Source of the DNA: Pseudomonas sp. GM50
GTDB lineage: Bacteria > Pseudomonadota > Gammaproteobacteria > Pseudomonadales > Pseudomonadaceae
Reading direction: 5' to 3'
Length of the DNA: 64,000 bases
Assembly: GCF_000282375.1 (NCBI RefSeq)
Contig: NZ_AKJK01000047.1
Coordinates: 1 to 64,000, forward strand
Position numbers and translations under genes: made by a program. Positions 51,956 to 59,714 of the stretch are shown here, one piece after another. Below the pieces are notes generated by a model that saw only the letters and a program-made list of their open reading frames with translations, searched no databases and was not told the DNA's origin. Position 1 is the stretch's first letter. Each line of letters begins with the position of its first letter.

Positions 51956-52357
51956 TTAGGCGCCGTCTTGGTCTTTCAAGTGCTCGAACAGACCTTTTGG
52001 CATTTTCTTGCCATTGGCTTCGAAGTTGGCTTTTACGTTGTCGTAAGCCTCTTGCTCGTCGATGAAGCCGTCATGGTTGGTGTCGATCTTGTCAAAATTG
52101 GACTTCGGCGCGACTTTCAGGAATTCGGCACGGGATACTTTGCCGTCGCTATCCGAATCGGTTTTCGCCATCGAGGCATCGCCGCACTTGCCTTCGCCAC
52201 ATTTGCCTTCGGGCGTCTTCACGACCTGTTCCGCCGAGGCCAGCAGGTAGCCTTGAGTCAGCGGCTGCGAAGCGAACACGGAACCGGACAACATCATGCC
52301 GCCGGCCAGGACAGCGCCGAGCAGGCCAACGGTGTTTTTGTTGAGAGTACGGGACAT
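51956..52357 (-). CDS. Secreted EF-hand protein with EGKCG (HvfA-like) motif
   Basis: The 133-aa exported protein has a signal peptide at 1-29 (VFA-SQP). The tandem EGKCGEGKCG at 50-59 (Cys53, Cys58) is the hallmark of HvfA-type RiPP precursors, whose cysteines are turned into copper-binding oxazolone/thioamide groups by a DUF692 enzyme. Two canonical EF-hand loops follow: DSDSDGKVSRAE (67-78) and DTNHDGFIDEQE (92-103). No DUF692/DUF2063 or DoxX partner is within the window, so modification would have to come from elsewhere, or the protein may be an unmodified Ca2+/metal binder. It is monocistronic. I start at MSRTLNKNTV. Confidence 0.82.
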   Translation of the reverse strand: MSRTLNKNTVGLLGAVLAGGMMLSGSVFASQPLTQGYLLASAEQVVKTPEGKCGEGKCGDASMAKTDSDSDGKVSRAEFLKVAPKSNFDKIDTNHDGFIDEQEAYDNVKANFEANGKKMPKGLFEHLKDQDGA

Positions 52358-52573
52358 TACAAATCTCCTGGGTTGCACGACACAACCGCTCGATAAAGGA
52401 CGCCACGTGAGTGCGGCGATGACCGAAGCAGGCAGTGCCTTGCTCGGGTGTGGCCATTTAGCGGGCGTGGTGTATCGCTACTGTGTCGCGCAAGGGGGGG
52501 CTTTGTAAGCGAAGGGATGGAATCACGGGGGAGATACAGTGAGACACAGATCTTCGGGTTGATGAAGAACAAA

Positions 52574-52664
52574 TGTGGGAGTGAGCCTGCTCGCGATGGC
52601 GGTGTGTCAGGCGACATTGATGTCGACTGTTCAGACGCTATCGCGAGCAGGCTCGCTCCCACAG
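52574..52664. repeat. REPIN, family 2
   Basis: TGTGGGAGTGAGCCTGCTCG (one base off consensus) and its inverted partner ending GCTCGCTCCCACA surround a loop with GACATTGATGTCGACTG. The rest of the 52358-52678 gap shows nothing I can name. Confidence 0.9.
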
Positions 52665-52678
52665 TGGATTGTGTTTTG

Positions 52679-53977
52679 TTAATGCAGCTTCAGCCGCGGC
52701 TCAGTCCCGCGCCCAATCTTGCTGCCGAGCATCAACATCGCCGTGCGGAACGCGCCATACAACGCCATCTGGTGCATGCGATACAGCGACACGTAAAACA
52801 TCCGCGCCAGCCAGCCCTCGAGCATCACGCTGCCGGTCAGGTTGCCCATCAAGTTACCCACAGCCGAGAAACGCGACAGCGAAATCAGCGAACCGTAATC
52901 GGTGTATTTGTATTCCGGCAGGGCTTTGCCTTCGATCCGCAGTTTCAGCGATTTGGCCAGCAACGAAGCCTGCTGGTGCGCGGCCTGGGCGCGCGGCGGC
53001 ACATTGCGATCCGTGCCCGGTTGTGGGCAGGCCGCGCAGTCACCGAAGGCGAAGATGTTCTCGTCGCGGGTGGTTTGCAGGGTCGGCAACACTTGCAGCT
53101 GGTTGATGCGGTTGGTTTCCAGGCCATCGATGTCCTTGAGGAAACCCGGCGCACGAATCCCGGCGGCCCAGACTTTGAGGCTGGCGTTGATCACTTGGCC
53201 ATCGGCGGTAATCAGGCTGTCTGCCGTCACTTCGCTGACTGCCGCATTGGTCATGACATTGACCCCGAGTTTCTCCAGGGTTTTATGCACAGGGCCGCCG
53301 ATTCGTTCCGGCAGCGCAGGGAGCACCCGCGGTCCGGCTTCGATCAGGGTGATGTGCATGTTTTCCGGTTTGATCCGGTCCAGGCCGTAGGCCGCGAGTT
53401 CATGGGCGGCGTTGTGCAGTTCCGCGGCCAGTTCGACCCCGGTGGCACCGGCGCCGACGATGGCCACGCTGATCTGTTGCACCGCGTCGGTTTGCCCGGC
53501 GTGGGCGCGCAGGTAGTGATTGAGCAGTTGCTGATGGAAGCGCTCGGCCTGTTTGCGGGTGTCGAGGAACAGACAGTGCTGCGCCGCGCCTTGAGTGCCG
53601 AAGTCGTTGGTGGTGCTGCCGACGGCAATCACCAGCGAGTCGTAAGGCACTTCGCGCGCCGGCACCAGCTCCAGACCGGCCTCGTCGTAGGTGGCGGCCA
53701 GCTGGATTTTCTTCTGTGCGCGATCGAGCCCGCTCATGCGCCCCAGCTGGAACTCGAAGTGGTTCCATTTTGCCTGGGCAACATAGTTGAGTTCGTCTTC
53801 GGAAGAGTTCAGGGAACCTGCCGCCACTTCGTGCAACAGCGGTTTCCAGATGTGGGTCAGGTTCGCGTCGACCAGCATCACACTGGCCGTGCCGCGCTTG
53901 CCCAGAGTCTTACCCAGACGGGTAGCCAACTCCAGACCGCCGGCGCCGCCGCCAACGATGACAATACGATGAGTCAT
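52679..53977 (-). CDS. ndh: Type II NADH:quinone oxidoreductase (NDH-2)
   Basis: This single-subunit, non-proton-pumping FAD enzyme feeds NADH electrons to ubiquinone at the inner membrane. At 432 aa it has an FAD motif RIVIVGGGAGGLELATRLG (3-21), an NADH motif VAIVGAGATGVELAAELH (about 170), the quinone-side AFGDCAACPQPG and PPRAQAAHQQA. A C-terminal amphipathic/membrane anchor (about 390-425) is visible. Last gene of the DUF1780-small ORF-DUF3094-ndh cluster on the minus strand. Confidence 0.94.
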   Translation of the reverse strand: MTHRIVIVGGGAGGLELATRLGKTLGKRGTASVMLVDANLTHIWKPLLHEVAAGSLNSSEDELNYVAQAKWNHFEFQLGRMSGLDRAQKKIQLAATYDEAGLELVPAREVPYDSLVIAVGSTTNDFGTQGAAQHCLFLDTRKQAERFHQQLLNHYLRAHAGQTDAVQQISVAIVGAGATGVELAAELHNAAHELAAYGLDRIKPENMHITLIEAGPRVLPALPERIGGPVHKTLEKLGVNVMTNAAVSEVTADSLITADGQVINASLKVWAAGIRAPGFLKDIDGLETNRINQLQVLPTLQTTRDENIFAFGDCAACPQPGTDRNVPPRAQAAHQQASLLAKSLKLRIEGKALPEYKYTDYGSLISLSRFSAVGNLMGNLTGSVMLEGWLARMFYVSLYRMHQMALYGAFRTAMLMLGSKIGRGTEPRLKLH

Positions 53978-54037
53978 GGGGATATCTCGCAAGGCTAAAA
54001 GAAATCGGTGCAGTCAACCGAGCGAGCGCGATGCAGC

Positions 54038-54211
54038 TCATAGCGTCAGGTAACTGATAAGTCGGCTCAACAGGCCTAAACCCATGGTCACTGCCAACAC
54101 CAGCACCAGGAGCATCCACGGCCGGAAAGGCCGGCGCTCGACTTGGTGCTGGGACAGGTTCAGGTACTCTTCGACATGCTTCTGGTCGTCGGGGTTCAGG
54201 CGGCTGGTCAT
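54038..54211 (-). CDS. DUF3094 family small membrane protein
   Basis: The 57-aa protein begins MTSRLNPDDQKHVEEYLNLS, followed by one C-terminal TM helix (about 33-52). It has a GAGG ribosome site 5-9 bp before the ATG. It sits 60 bp upstream of ndh on the same strand, an arrangement conserved in Pseudomonas as I recall, and may assist the NDH-2 membrane association. Function is unproved. Confidence 0.85.
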   Translation of the reverse strand: MTSRLNPDDQKHVEEYLNLSQHQVERRPFRPWMLLVLVLAVTMGLGLLSRLISYLTL

Positions 54212-54221
54212 AAAGGCCTCG

Positions 54222-54368
54222 TCAGGTAGACGTTGCTGAATGTGTAGACGCTACAGCGCGCAGCGATGTTGCGACCTGTTCGGTGTGGAACTGAGCATAG
54301 TTGCTGGCGGGAATGGCGAATGATTCCACTTTGTAACACTCGGCGACCAACTCCTGCAACGGACTCAC
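54222..54368 (-). CDS. Possible small coupled ORF (48 aa)
   Basis: A GTG start overlaps the DUF1780 stop as GTGA, giving 48 codons (VSPLQELVAECYKVESFAIP...) that end 10 bp before the DUF3094 start. There is no recognised domain. The tight junctions and the lack of other content in this gap support a real gene, but the short length keeps confidence low. Confidence 0.4.
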   Translation of the reverse strand: MSPLQELVAECYKVESFAIPASNYAQFHTEQVATSLRAVASTHSATST

Positions 54369-54991
54369 AGGCTGATCCCGACGTCGAAGACGATGCTGCG
54401 ACCCAGGTTGCTGCGCAGGAAATCCGGGGCCTCGGGGTGTGCGAACAACACTCGGGCAAAGGTCGGGCCGACCAGCGACAACGAGCGCCAGCCTTGACGC
54501 AGGTATTCGGTGGGGGGCGGAAAGTGGCTGTTGAGGTCCAGCACTTCCCGCTTGAGGCTGGCGAAGGCGATGATGTCCAGCTCCCCCAGGTCCATGCCAC
54601 GCTCTTTGTAGTTGTGGGCTTTTTTGCGCAAGGTCGGCGCCAGTCTCAGCAGAAATTCATTGGCCGGGATGCGCCGGGGCTTGGCCTCGCGGCGCACTAG
54701 CTGGCTCAGGGAAAACGCGCTGCGCCGACGTTGCAACTCGTCGCGCCATTCGTCGTTGAGGCGCCGGCCTTCGTCGAGCACGAAAAACACCTCGAAATTC
54801 GCGTCGCGGAACAACACGTCCGGCGGCTCCCCGGCGGGGGCAAATTCGTCGGCGCGATAGGGAATGTTCAGGCCTTGCAGCAGGCGCTGGCATACCCAAC
54901 GCTCACGCTCCCATTTGCGGGCATTGGAGAGGAACGTGTTGGCTTGCTCGGCCGCGATGGTCAGCAGGCGTAAATAATCTGAATCATCCAT
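54365..54991 (-). CDS. DUF1780 family protein
   Basis: The 208-aa soluble protein MDDSDYLRLLTIAAEQANTFLSNARKW is a DUF1780 member. Features include a conserved NARKWERERWVC segment and a DVLFRDANFEVFFVLDEGRRLNDEWR core. The latter has the D...E.x.V layout of a restriction-endonuclease-like fold, which I have seen suggested for the family. The frame is open 29 codons further upstream; the chosen start is the family N-terminus. First gene of the cluster leading to ndh. Confidence 0.8.
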   Translation of the reverse strand: MDDSDYLRLLTIAAEQANTFLSNARKWERERWVCQRLLQGLNIPYRADEFAPAGEPPDVLFRDANFEVFFVLDEGRRLNDEWRDELQRRRSAFSLSQLVRREAKPRRIPANEFLLRLAPTLRKKAHNYKERGMDLGELDIIAFASLKREVLDLNSHFPPPTEYLRQGWRSLSLVGPTFARVLFAHPEAPDFLRSNLGRSIVFDVGISL

Positions 54992-55080
54992 AGGCCCAAG
55001 CTTAGCGTTCAAATGTGATCTGAATAATAAGTCTGTCGCGATTTCTTCAGACAGAGTCTTACCCGTTTTTTCTGGCATGC

Positions 55081-55524
55081 CTATGGGTGTTCACGCTTTA
55101 GCCTCTCCATGTTGTGCTTTATGACCTCCATCACTGCAGCGGTCATCACCGAGGTGGAGACACCAAACATCAGGATTCCGTTGGCTGCCTCCAATGGGCC
55201 AAGCAGACGCCAGCGTGAGGACATGATGATGTCGCCGTAGCCTAGCGTGGCGAAGTTGACCGCCGAGTGATACAGCGCGGTGGCGAATTCGTCGAACTCA
55301 TCGAGCAGCATGAACAGCGTGGCCCAGATGACGATCTGCACGAAATTACTCAGCAACATCAGCAGCATCACCATCGACAACAACAGGATATTCAGCCATT
55401 GCGATTCAGCGGGTTGGGCATGCCTGAAATGCACGTAATGACGCAGGCATATAGTCACGAAAATGGCTTGCATCAGCAGGCAGAACAACATCACGGGAAG
55501 GCCGGCCAGTAGATTCAACAGCAT
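55081..55524 (-). CDS. Small potassium-channel-like membrane protein
   Basis: The 147-aa protein has three hydrophobic helices (about 5-28, 44-72, 110-132). A pore loop with the K+ selectivity filter TLGYGD (93-98) lies between the last two. There is no RCK or cyclic-nucleotide domain, so gating would be intrinsic or by a partner. It is the last gene of the same-strand run ppk2-sulP-AI-2E permease-channel, 22 bp after the permease. Confidence 0.82.
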   Translation of the reverse strand: MLLNLLAGLPVMLFCLLMQAIFVTICLRHYVHFRHAQPAESQWLNILLLSMVMLLMLLSNFVQIVIWATLFMLLDEFDEFATALYHSAVNFATLGYGDIIMSSRWRLLGPLEAANGILMFGVSTSVMTAAVMEVIKHNMERLKREHP

Positions 55525-55546
55525 GGGAATATCCTCTGCCGCCGTG

Positions 55547-56647
55547 TCAGGTCTGTTCCTGGTTGTCTGGCCCGGGTTCTTGTACTTGATCCACCCATTC
55601 CCAGAACAGCTGATAGCCGACCGCGAGTATCACAGGGCCGATAAACAGGCCGAGGATACCGCCCGTGACCATGCCGCCCAAGGCACCGATCAGCACCACA
55701 GGCATCGGTACATCGACACCACGACCCAGCAGCAGCGGTTTGAGGACGTTATCGACCAATCCTGCGATGAAGACATAAATGGCAAACACAATGGTCGCGG
55801 TACTGGCTCCTTCGCTCATGAAAACAAAGACGATGACCGGCAGGGTAATCAGGGTGGCCGGTAATTGCATGATGCCAAGCAGCAGCACCGCCAAGGCGAG
55901 AAGGCCGGCGCCTGGGACGCCCATGAACACAAAGCCGATGCCCACCAACAGCATCTGGATGAAGGCGATACCGACCACCCCCAACGCCACTGCCCGGATG
56001 GTCGCGGTGCACAGATCGGCGATTTTCGGCCCGTTGATCGGACCGCTGAAGCGCGAAACGATTTGCACCGCGCTGCTGTGGCCGCTCTCGCCATACGCTA
56101 AAAAAATACCGGCAATAATCAGGGCGACGATGAATAAAAGGAGCCCCATGCCGACACCCGCAAGCTTGCTCAGCAGGGAGAGGCTGACACCTTTGATCTG
56201 CGGCATGAACTTGTGTGCCAGATCGGGCAGGTCAGTGGTGGCTTGCGCCCACAAGTTATAAAGAGGTTCGCCCACCAGTGGCCAGCTGGCTATCGCATCG
56301 GACGGTGGCGGAATATGGAAACTGTCGGTTTTGACCATGGTCATGACCCTCTCCACGGAATCCGCAATCGAGGCTCCCAACAAGTAAATAGGCACCATAA
56401 GAATACTGATGACGATCAATACGATCAGCGTCGCGGTGATCCCGTCTCTGTTCCCCAGCTTGCTTTTGAACCTGACTTGCAAGGGGTAGAGGGTGATTGC
56501 CAGGATCACCGACCACAGCATCAGGTCGAGGAATGGGCTGAATATCTGAAAGCAGAACATCACCAGGACGGCAATCACTCCGGCACGAATCAGTACATCG
56601 AGCAGGTCTCGGGAAAAAACCTTTTCGAGCATGGGCGTGGGAACCAT
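55547..56647 (-). CDS. AI-2E transporter family (UPF0118) permease
   Basis: The 366-aa inner-membrane protein has about eight TM helices and the family pattern, including the C-terminal DNVLKPLLLGRGVDVPMPVVLIGALGG motif. Members export AI-2 or act as Na+/H+ antiporters; the substrate here is unknown. I start at MVPTPMLEKVF, which has a perfect AGGAGG ribosome site; the frame is open far upstream inside the SulP gene but out of its coding frame. Confidence 0.88.
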   Translation of the reverse strand: MVPTPMLEKVFSRDLLDVLIRAGVIAVLVMFCFQIFSPFLDLMLWSVILAITLYPLQVRFKSKLGNRDGITATLIVLIVISILMVPIYLLGASIADSVERVMTMVKTDSFHIPPPSDAIASWPLVGEPLYNLWAQATTDLPDLAHKFMPQIKGVSLSLLSKLAGVGMGLLLFIVALIIAGIFLAYGESGHSSAVQIVSRFSGPINGPKIADLCTATIRAVALGVVGIAFIQMLLVGIGFVFMGVPGAGLLALAVLLLGIMQLPATLITLPVIVFVFMSEGASTATIVFAIYVFIAGLVDNVLKPLLLGRGVDVPMPVVLIGALGGMVTGGILGLFIGPVILAVGYQLFWEWVDQVQEPGPDNQEQT

Positions 56648-56721
56648 TGATTGCCTCCTGTAGAGAGTGGCAAAGGCAGATAACATTGATGAAGACCGTC
56701 GCTGAGTGTTTCCGGTGCCAC

Positions 56722-58500
56722 TCAGCGATCCTCGTCTTCCCAATCCACCGGATGAATCATCAGATAGCTGTCGACTGCCGTGCCTATTGTTGGAAAGAAC
56801 GCCGTTTCGCCAAGCCGCGCGAATAGCCCGAATCGCTTCAGCTTGTCCTTGACCGGGTCCTTCATCTCGGCCACGCACAACTTGATGCCCGCCGTGTGCA
56901 GGGTTTCGTCCAGCTCCGCCAACATGTCGGCAGAGGTCACGTCCACGCTGGTGACAGGTTCCGCCGCAACGACCAACCAGCGCACGGGGGTAGGCGATGC
57001 AGCCACTGCGTCGAGCACTCGGTCGTGGAACAACTCGGCGTTGGCGAAAAACAACGGCGCATCCCAGCGAAACAGTACCAGGCCGGGGACAAGGCGTGCG
57101 TCGGGATAGCGCTTGATGTCGTGATAACCCTTGACCCCTTCCGCGCGCCCCAGCACTGCGGAGTAAGGGCGCCAGCCATCCCACAGGAATTCGATGACGG
57201 CGATCACGATGGCCAGGCCGATGCCTTCAATCGCGCCCAGCACGGCCACGCCGACGGTGCAGACGATCGACAGCCAGAACTCCCAACGCTGGATTCGATA
57301 AATTCGTCGCAGGTCGGTGACCTCGATCAGGCCGATGGCGGAGGCGATCACCACCGCAGCCAGTGCGCTGGTGGGTAAATCCTTCAACAGATCCGGCGCC
57401 ACCACCAGCAGTAAGGCAACCGCAAGTGCGCCGATGACTCCAGTCAGCTGGGTTTTGGCACCTGCGGCCTCGGCCACGGGCGTACGTGACGAACTGCTGC
57501 TGATTGGAAAACCCTGAAAAAATCCGGCGGCCAGGTTGGCGACGCCGAGGCCCACCATTTCCTGGTTCGGGTCCACATAGGTACGGGTCCGTGCCGCATA
57601 GACACGCGAGAGCACGCTGGTATCGGCGAACGAAACCAGGGCAACGGCGCAACCGCCGATCAGGACAGGGACGATATCGGCGCTAGTGATCCAGGGGATG
57701 GCGAACGCAGGCAAGCCTTGTGGAAGGGAGCCGAGGACCGATATGCCAGTGCGCGCGGCAAGGTCCAGCACAGCCACGGCGACGGTCGCTCCCGCCACGG
57801 CGATCAGAATGCCCGGCACGCGCTTGTTGCCCTTGAGCAGCAAAATCACGACCAAGGTGGCTGCGCCGACCATGAAGGCGGTCCAGTTGGTTTTCCCCTC
57901 CATTATCGCCGTAGCGATCGCCCACAGGTTTCTCAGCGGGCCGTCGGATTCAATCGAAAAACCGAAAAACTTGGGCAGTTGGCTGATCAATACTGTCAGC
58001 GCGATCCCGTTCATGTACCCGTAGCGGATCGGTTTGGAAAGCAGCTCCGTGACAAAGCCCAGGCGCGCTATGCCGGCCAGGATGCACACCGCCCCCGACA
58101 CGATCGCCATCATGCCCGCAAGGGCGATTGCACGATGCGGATCACCGCCGGACAGTGGCAGGACGACGGCGAGGATGACGGCAGCCAGCGAGGAATCCGG
58201 CCCCAGCACCAGAATCCGGCTGGGGCCGAACAGCGCATACGCAAGCAGCGGAACGATGGTCGCGTAAAGACCATAGATGCCGGGTACGCCCGATGCCACT
58301 GCGTAGGCGATGCCGACAGGCACCAGCATCGTGGTCAGCACCAGTCCGGCCACGAGGTCGTGCCTCAACCAGGCTATCTTGTATCCGCGTAGCGTGCGCA
58401 GTCCCGGCAGCCAGCGACTCCAACCGGTGTTGCCGCCGGTATCCCGATGGGCAATCCGCCCCGGTTCAGGGGCGGGAGGCGAAGCATCCGAATGGCTCAT
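56722..58500 (-). CDS. SulP family anion transporter with STAS domain
   Basis: The 592-aa inner-membrane transporter has a long cytoplasmic N-terminus rich in Pro/Ser, then the SulP core of about 10-14 helices (40-440). The core includes the signature YGLYATIVPLLAYALFGPSRILVLGPDSS. A C-terminal STAS domain (about 455-570) follows, with LVPGLVLFRWDAPLFFANAELFHDRV. Substrates of SulP proteins include sulfate, bicarbonate and dicarboxylates; the sequence does not say which. It lies 48 bp downstream of ppk2 and 74 bp upstream of the AI-2E-type gene. Confidence 0.92.
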   Translation of the reverse strand: MSHSDASPPAPEPGRIAHRDTGGNTGWSRWLPGLRTLRGYKIAWLRHDLVAGLVLTTMLVPVGIAYAVASGVPGIYGLYATIVPLLAYALFGPSRILVLGPDSSLAAVILAVVLPLSGGDPHRAIALAGMMAIVSGAVCILAGIARLGFVTELLSKPIRYGYMNGIALTVLISQLPKFFGFSIESDGPLRNLWAIATAIMEGKTNWTAFMVGAATLVVILLLKGNKRVPGILIAVAGATVAVAVLDLAARTGISVLGSLPQGLPAFAIPWITSADIVPVLIGGCAVALVSFADTSVLSRVYAARTRTYVDPNQEMVGLGVANLAAGFFQGFPISSSSSRTPVAEAAGAKTQLTGVIGALAVALLLVVAPDLLKDLPTSALAAVVIASAIGLIEVTDLRRIYRIQRWEFWLSIVCTVGVAVLGAIEGIGLAIVIAVIEFLWDGWRPYSAVLGRAEGVKGYHDIKRYPDARLVPGLVLFRWDAPLFFANAELFHDRVLDAVAASPTPVRWLVVAAEPVTSVDVTSADMLAELDETLHTAGIKLCVAEMKDPVKDKLKRFGLFARLGETAFFPTIGTAVDSYLMIHPVDWEDEDR

Positions 58501-58548
58501 AGGACTGTGGCCCTTTGGTGTACAGCGCAGATCCGCTTGAACGTGCCG

Positions 58549-59373
58549 TCAGAATTTTTCCGGAATTCGCCGCAACGGATAATCCGGTTCACGATAGCCG
58601 CCGGATTTCTGCCGCTTGGGCAAAATCACTTTCTCACGCGGTACATTCTTGTACGGAATACGGCTGAGCAAATCAGAGATGATGTTGAGGCGGGCCCGCT
58701 TCTTGTCGTTCGAGTTGGCCACAAGCCAGGGAGCATGATCGGTGTCGGTCGCCTTGAACATGTCGTCACGTGCGCGTGAGTAGTCATACCAGCGGCTGTA
58801 TGACTTGAGATCCATGGGCGTCAGTTTCCAGGTTTTGCGGCCATCCTTGATCCGTGCCCCGAGCCGGCGGGTCTGCTCCTCTTCGCTGACTTCCAGCCAA
58901 TACTTGAACAGCATGACGCCGGAGTCGACCATCATGCGTTCCATCAAGGGGGCCAGGGCCAGGAAACGGGTCACCTGCTCATCGGTACAAAATCCCATCA
59001 CACGCTCGACCCCTGCGCGGTTGTACCAACTGCGATCGAAGATCACCACTTCGCCAGCCGCGGGCATGTGCGCCAGGTAGCGCTGTATATACATCTGGCT
59101 CTTCTCGCGATCGGTCGGTGCAGGTAGTGCCACTACCCGAAAGACACGCGGGCTCACCCTCTCGGTGAGCGCCTTGATCGTCCCACCCTTGCCGGCGCCA
59201 TCCCGCCCTTCGAAGACGATACAGATCTTGATGCCCTTTTCTTTCACCCATTCCTGCAACTTGACCAGCTCGACATGCAGTCGGCGTAACTGCTCAAGAT
59301 AGTCTTTGTTCTTCAGTTTCAAGGGTTCAGCGGAGTTGCTTTTAACAGGGGTTTTCTTCTTGTCCTTTGCCAT
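58549..59373 (-). CDS. ppk2: Polyphosphate kinase 2
   Basis: PPK2 uses polyphosphate to phosphorylate nucleotides. The 274-aa length is one-domain class. Walker A is FEGRDGAGKGG (54-64, Asp58 conserved), Walker B is VVIFDRSWYNRAGVE (about 112-126), and the lid module has EEEQTRRLGARIKDGRKTWKLTPMDLKSYSRWYDYSRARDDM. The Lys-rich N-terminus is typical. It is the first gene of the cluster with SulP, AI-2E-type permease and channel, and is divergent from benK across a 341-bp regulatory gap. Confidence 0.93.
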   Translation of the reverse strand: MAKDKKKTPVKSNSAEPLKLKNKDYLEQLRRLHVELVKLQEWVKEKGIKICIVFEGRDGAGKGGTIKALTERVSPRVFRVVALPAPTDREKSQMYIQRYLAHMPAAGEVVIFDRSWYNRAGVERVMGFCTDEQVTRFLALAPLMERMMVDSGVMLFKYWLEVSEEEQTRRLGARIKDGRKTWKLTPMDLKSYSRWYDYSRARDDMFKATDTDHAPWLVANSNDKKRARLNIISDLLSRIPYKNVPREKVILPKRQKSGGYREPDYPLRRIPEKF

Positions 59374-59575
59374 GACCCAAGCCTCACCTATGCCAGTCGC
59401 TGACTGCCGATAGATAGACCCTGCAGGTGCAGCTATCAGCTTGCAGATCGCGCATTGCTTCGAGCAAACCTGGCGTCAGTCGTGGACGGCCCCTCTGCTC
59501 TTGACGTTCAACTCCATCACCAACCGAGTGAGTCTAGTCCATGAATCAACCCTCTACAGGGTTGCTACAGGGCAT

Positions 59576-59638
59576 TGCACAAAACGGATAGCGATCTGCG
59601 CAAAGCGGCTATTGCCCCGTGCCCGGCGTCTCTACCCT
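59576..59638 (+). promoter_or_regulatory. BenR/XylS-type operator and promoter of benK
   Basis: Two direct repeats, TGCAcaaaacGGATA (59576-59590) and TGCGcaaagcGGCTA (59597-59611), match TGCA-N6-GGNTA and start 21 bp apart, the same spacing as in the TOL-plasmid Pm promoter. A TACCCT -10 candidate lies at 59633-59638, 21 bp after the second repeat, also as in Pm. An AraC-type regulator of the BenR/XylS kind should activate here with benzoate. The rest of the 59374-59714 gap shows nothing else I can name. Confidence 0.75.
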
Positions 59639-59714
59639 CGGCTGTACGGACGTTAGCCGCGTTACCGACTCTTAGTTACCGACTCTAAAAAAACAACAAC
59701 AAGAGATAGATGCC

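Noticed and set aside
54038..59373. A phage-defence island formed by DUF1780, channel and permease genes
   Set aside because: There is no known defence domain, integrase or composition shift. DUF1780-ndh looks like core genome and the channel cluster like transport.
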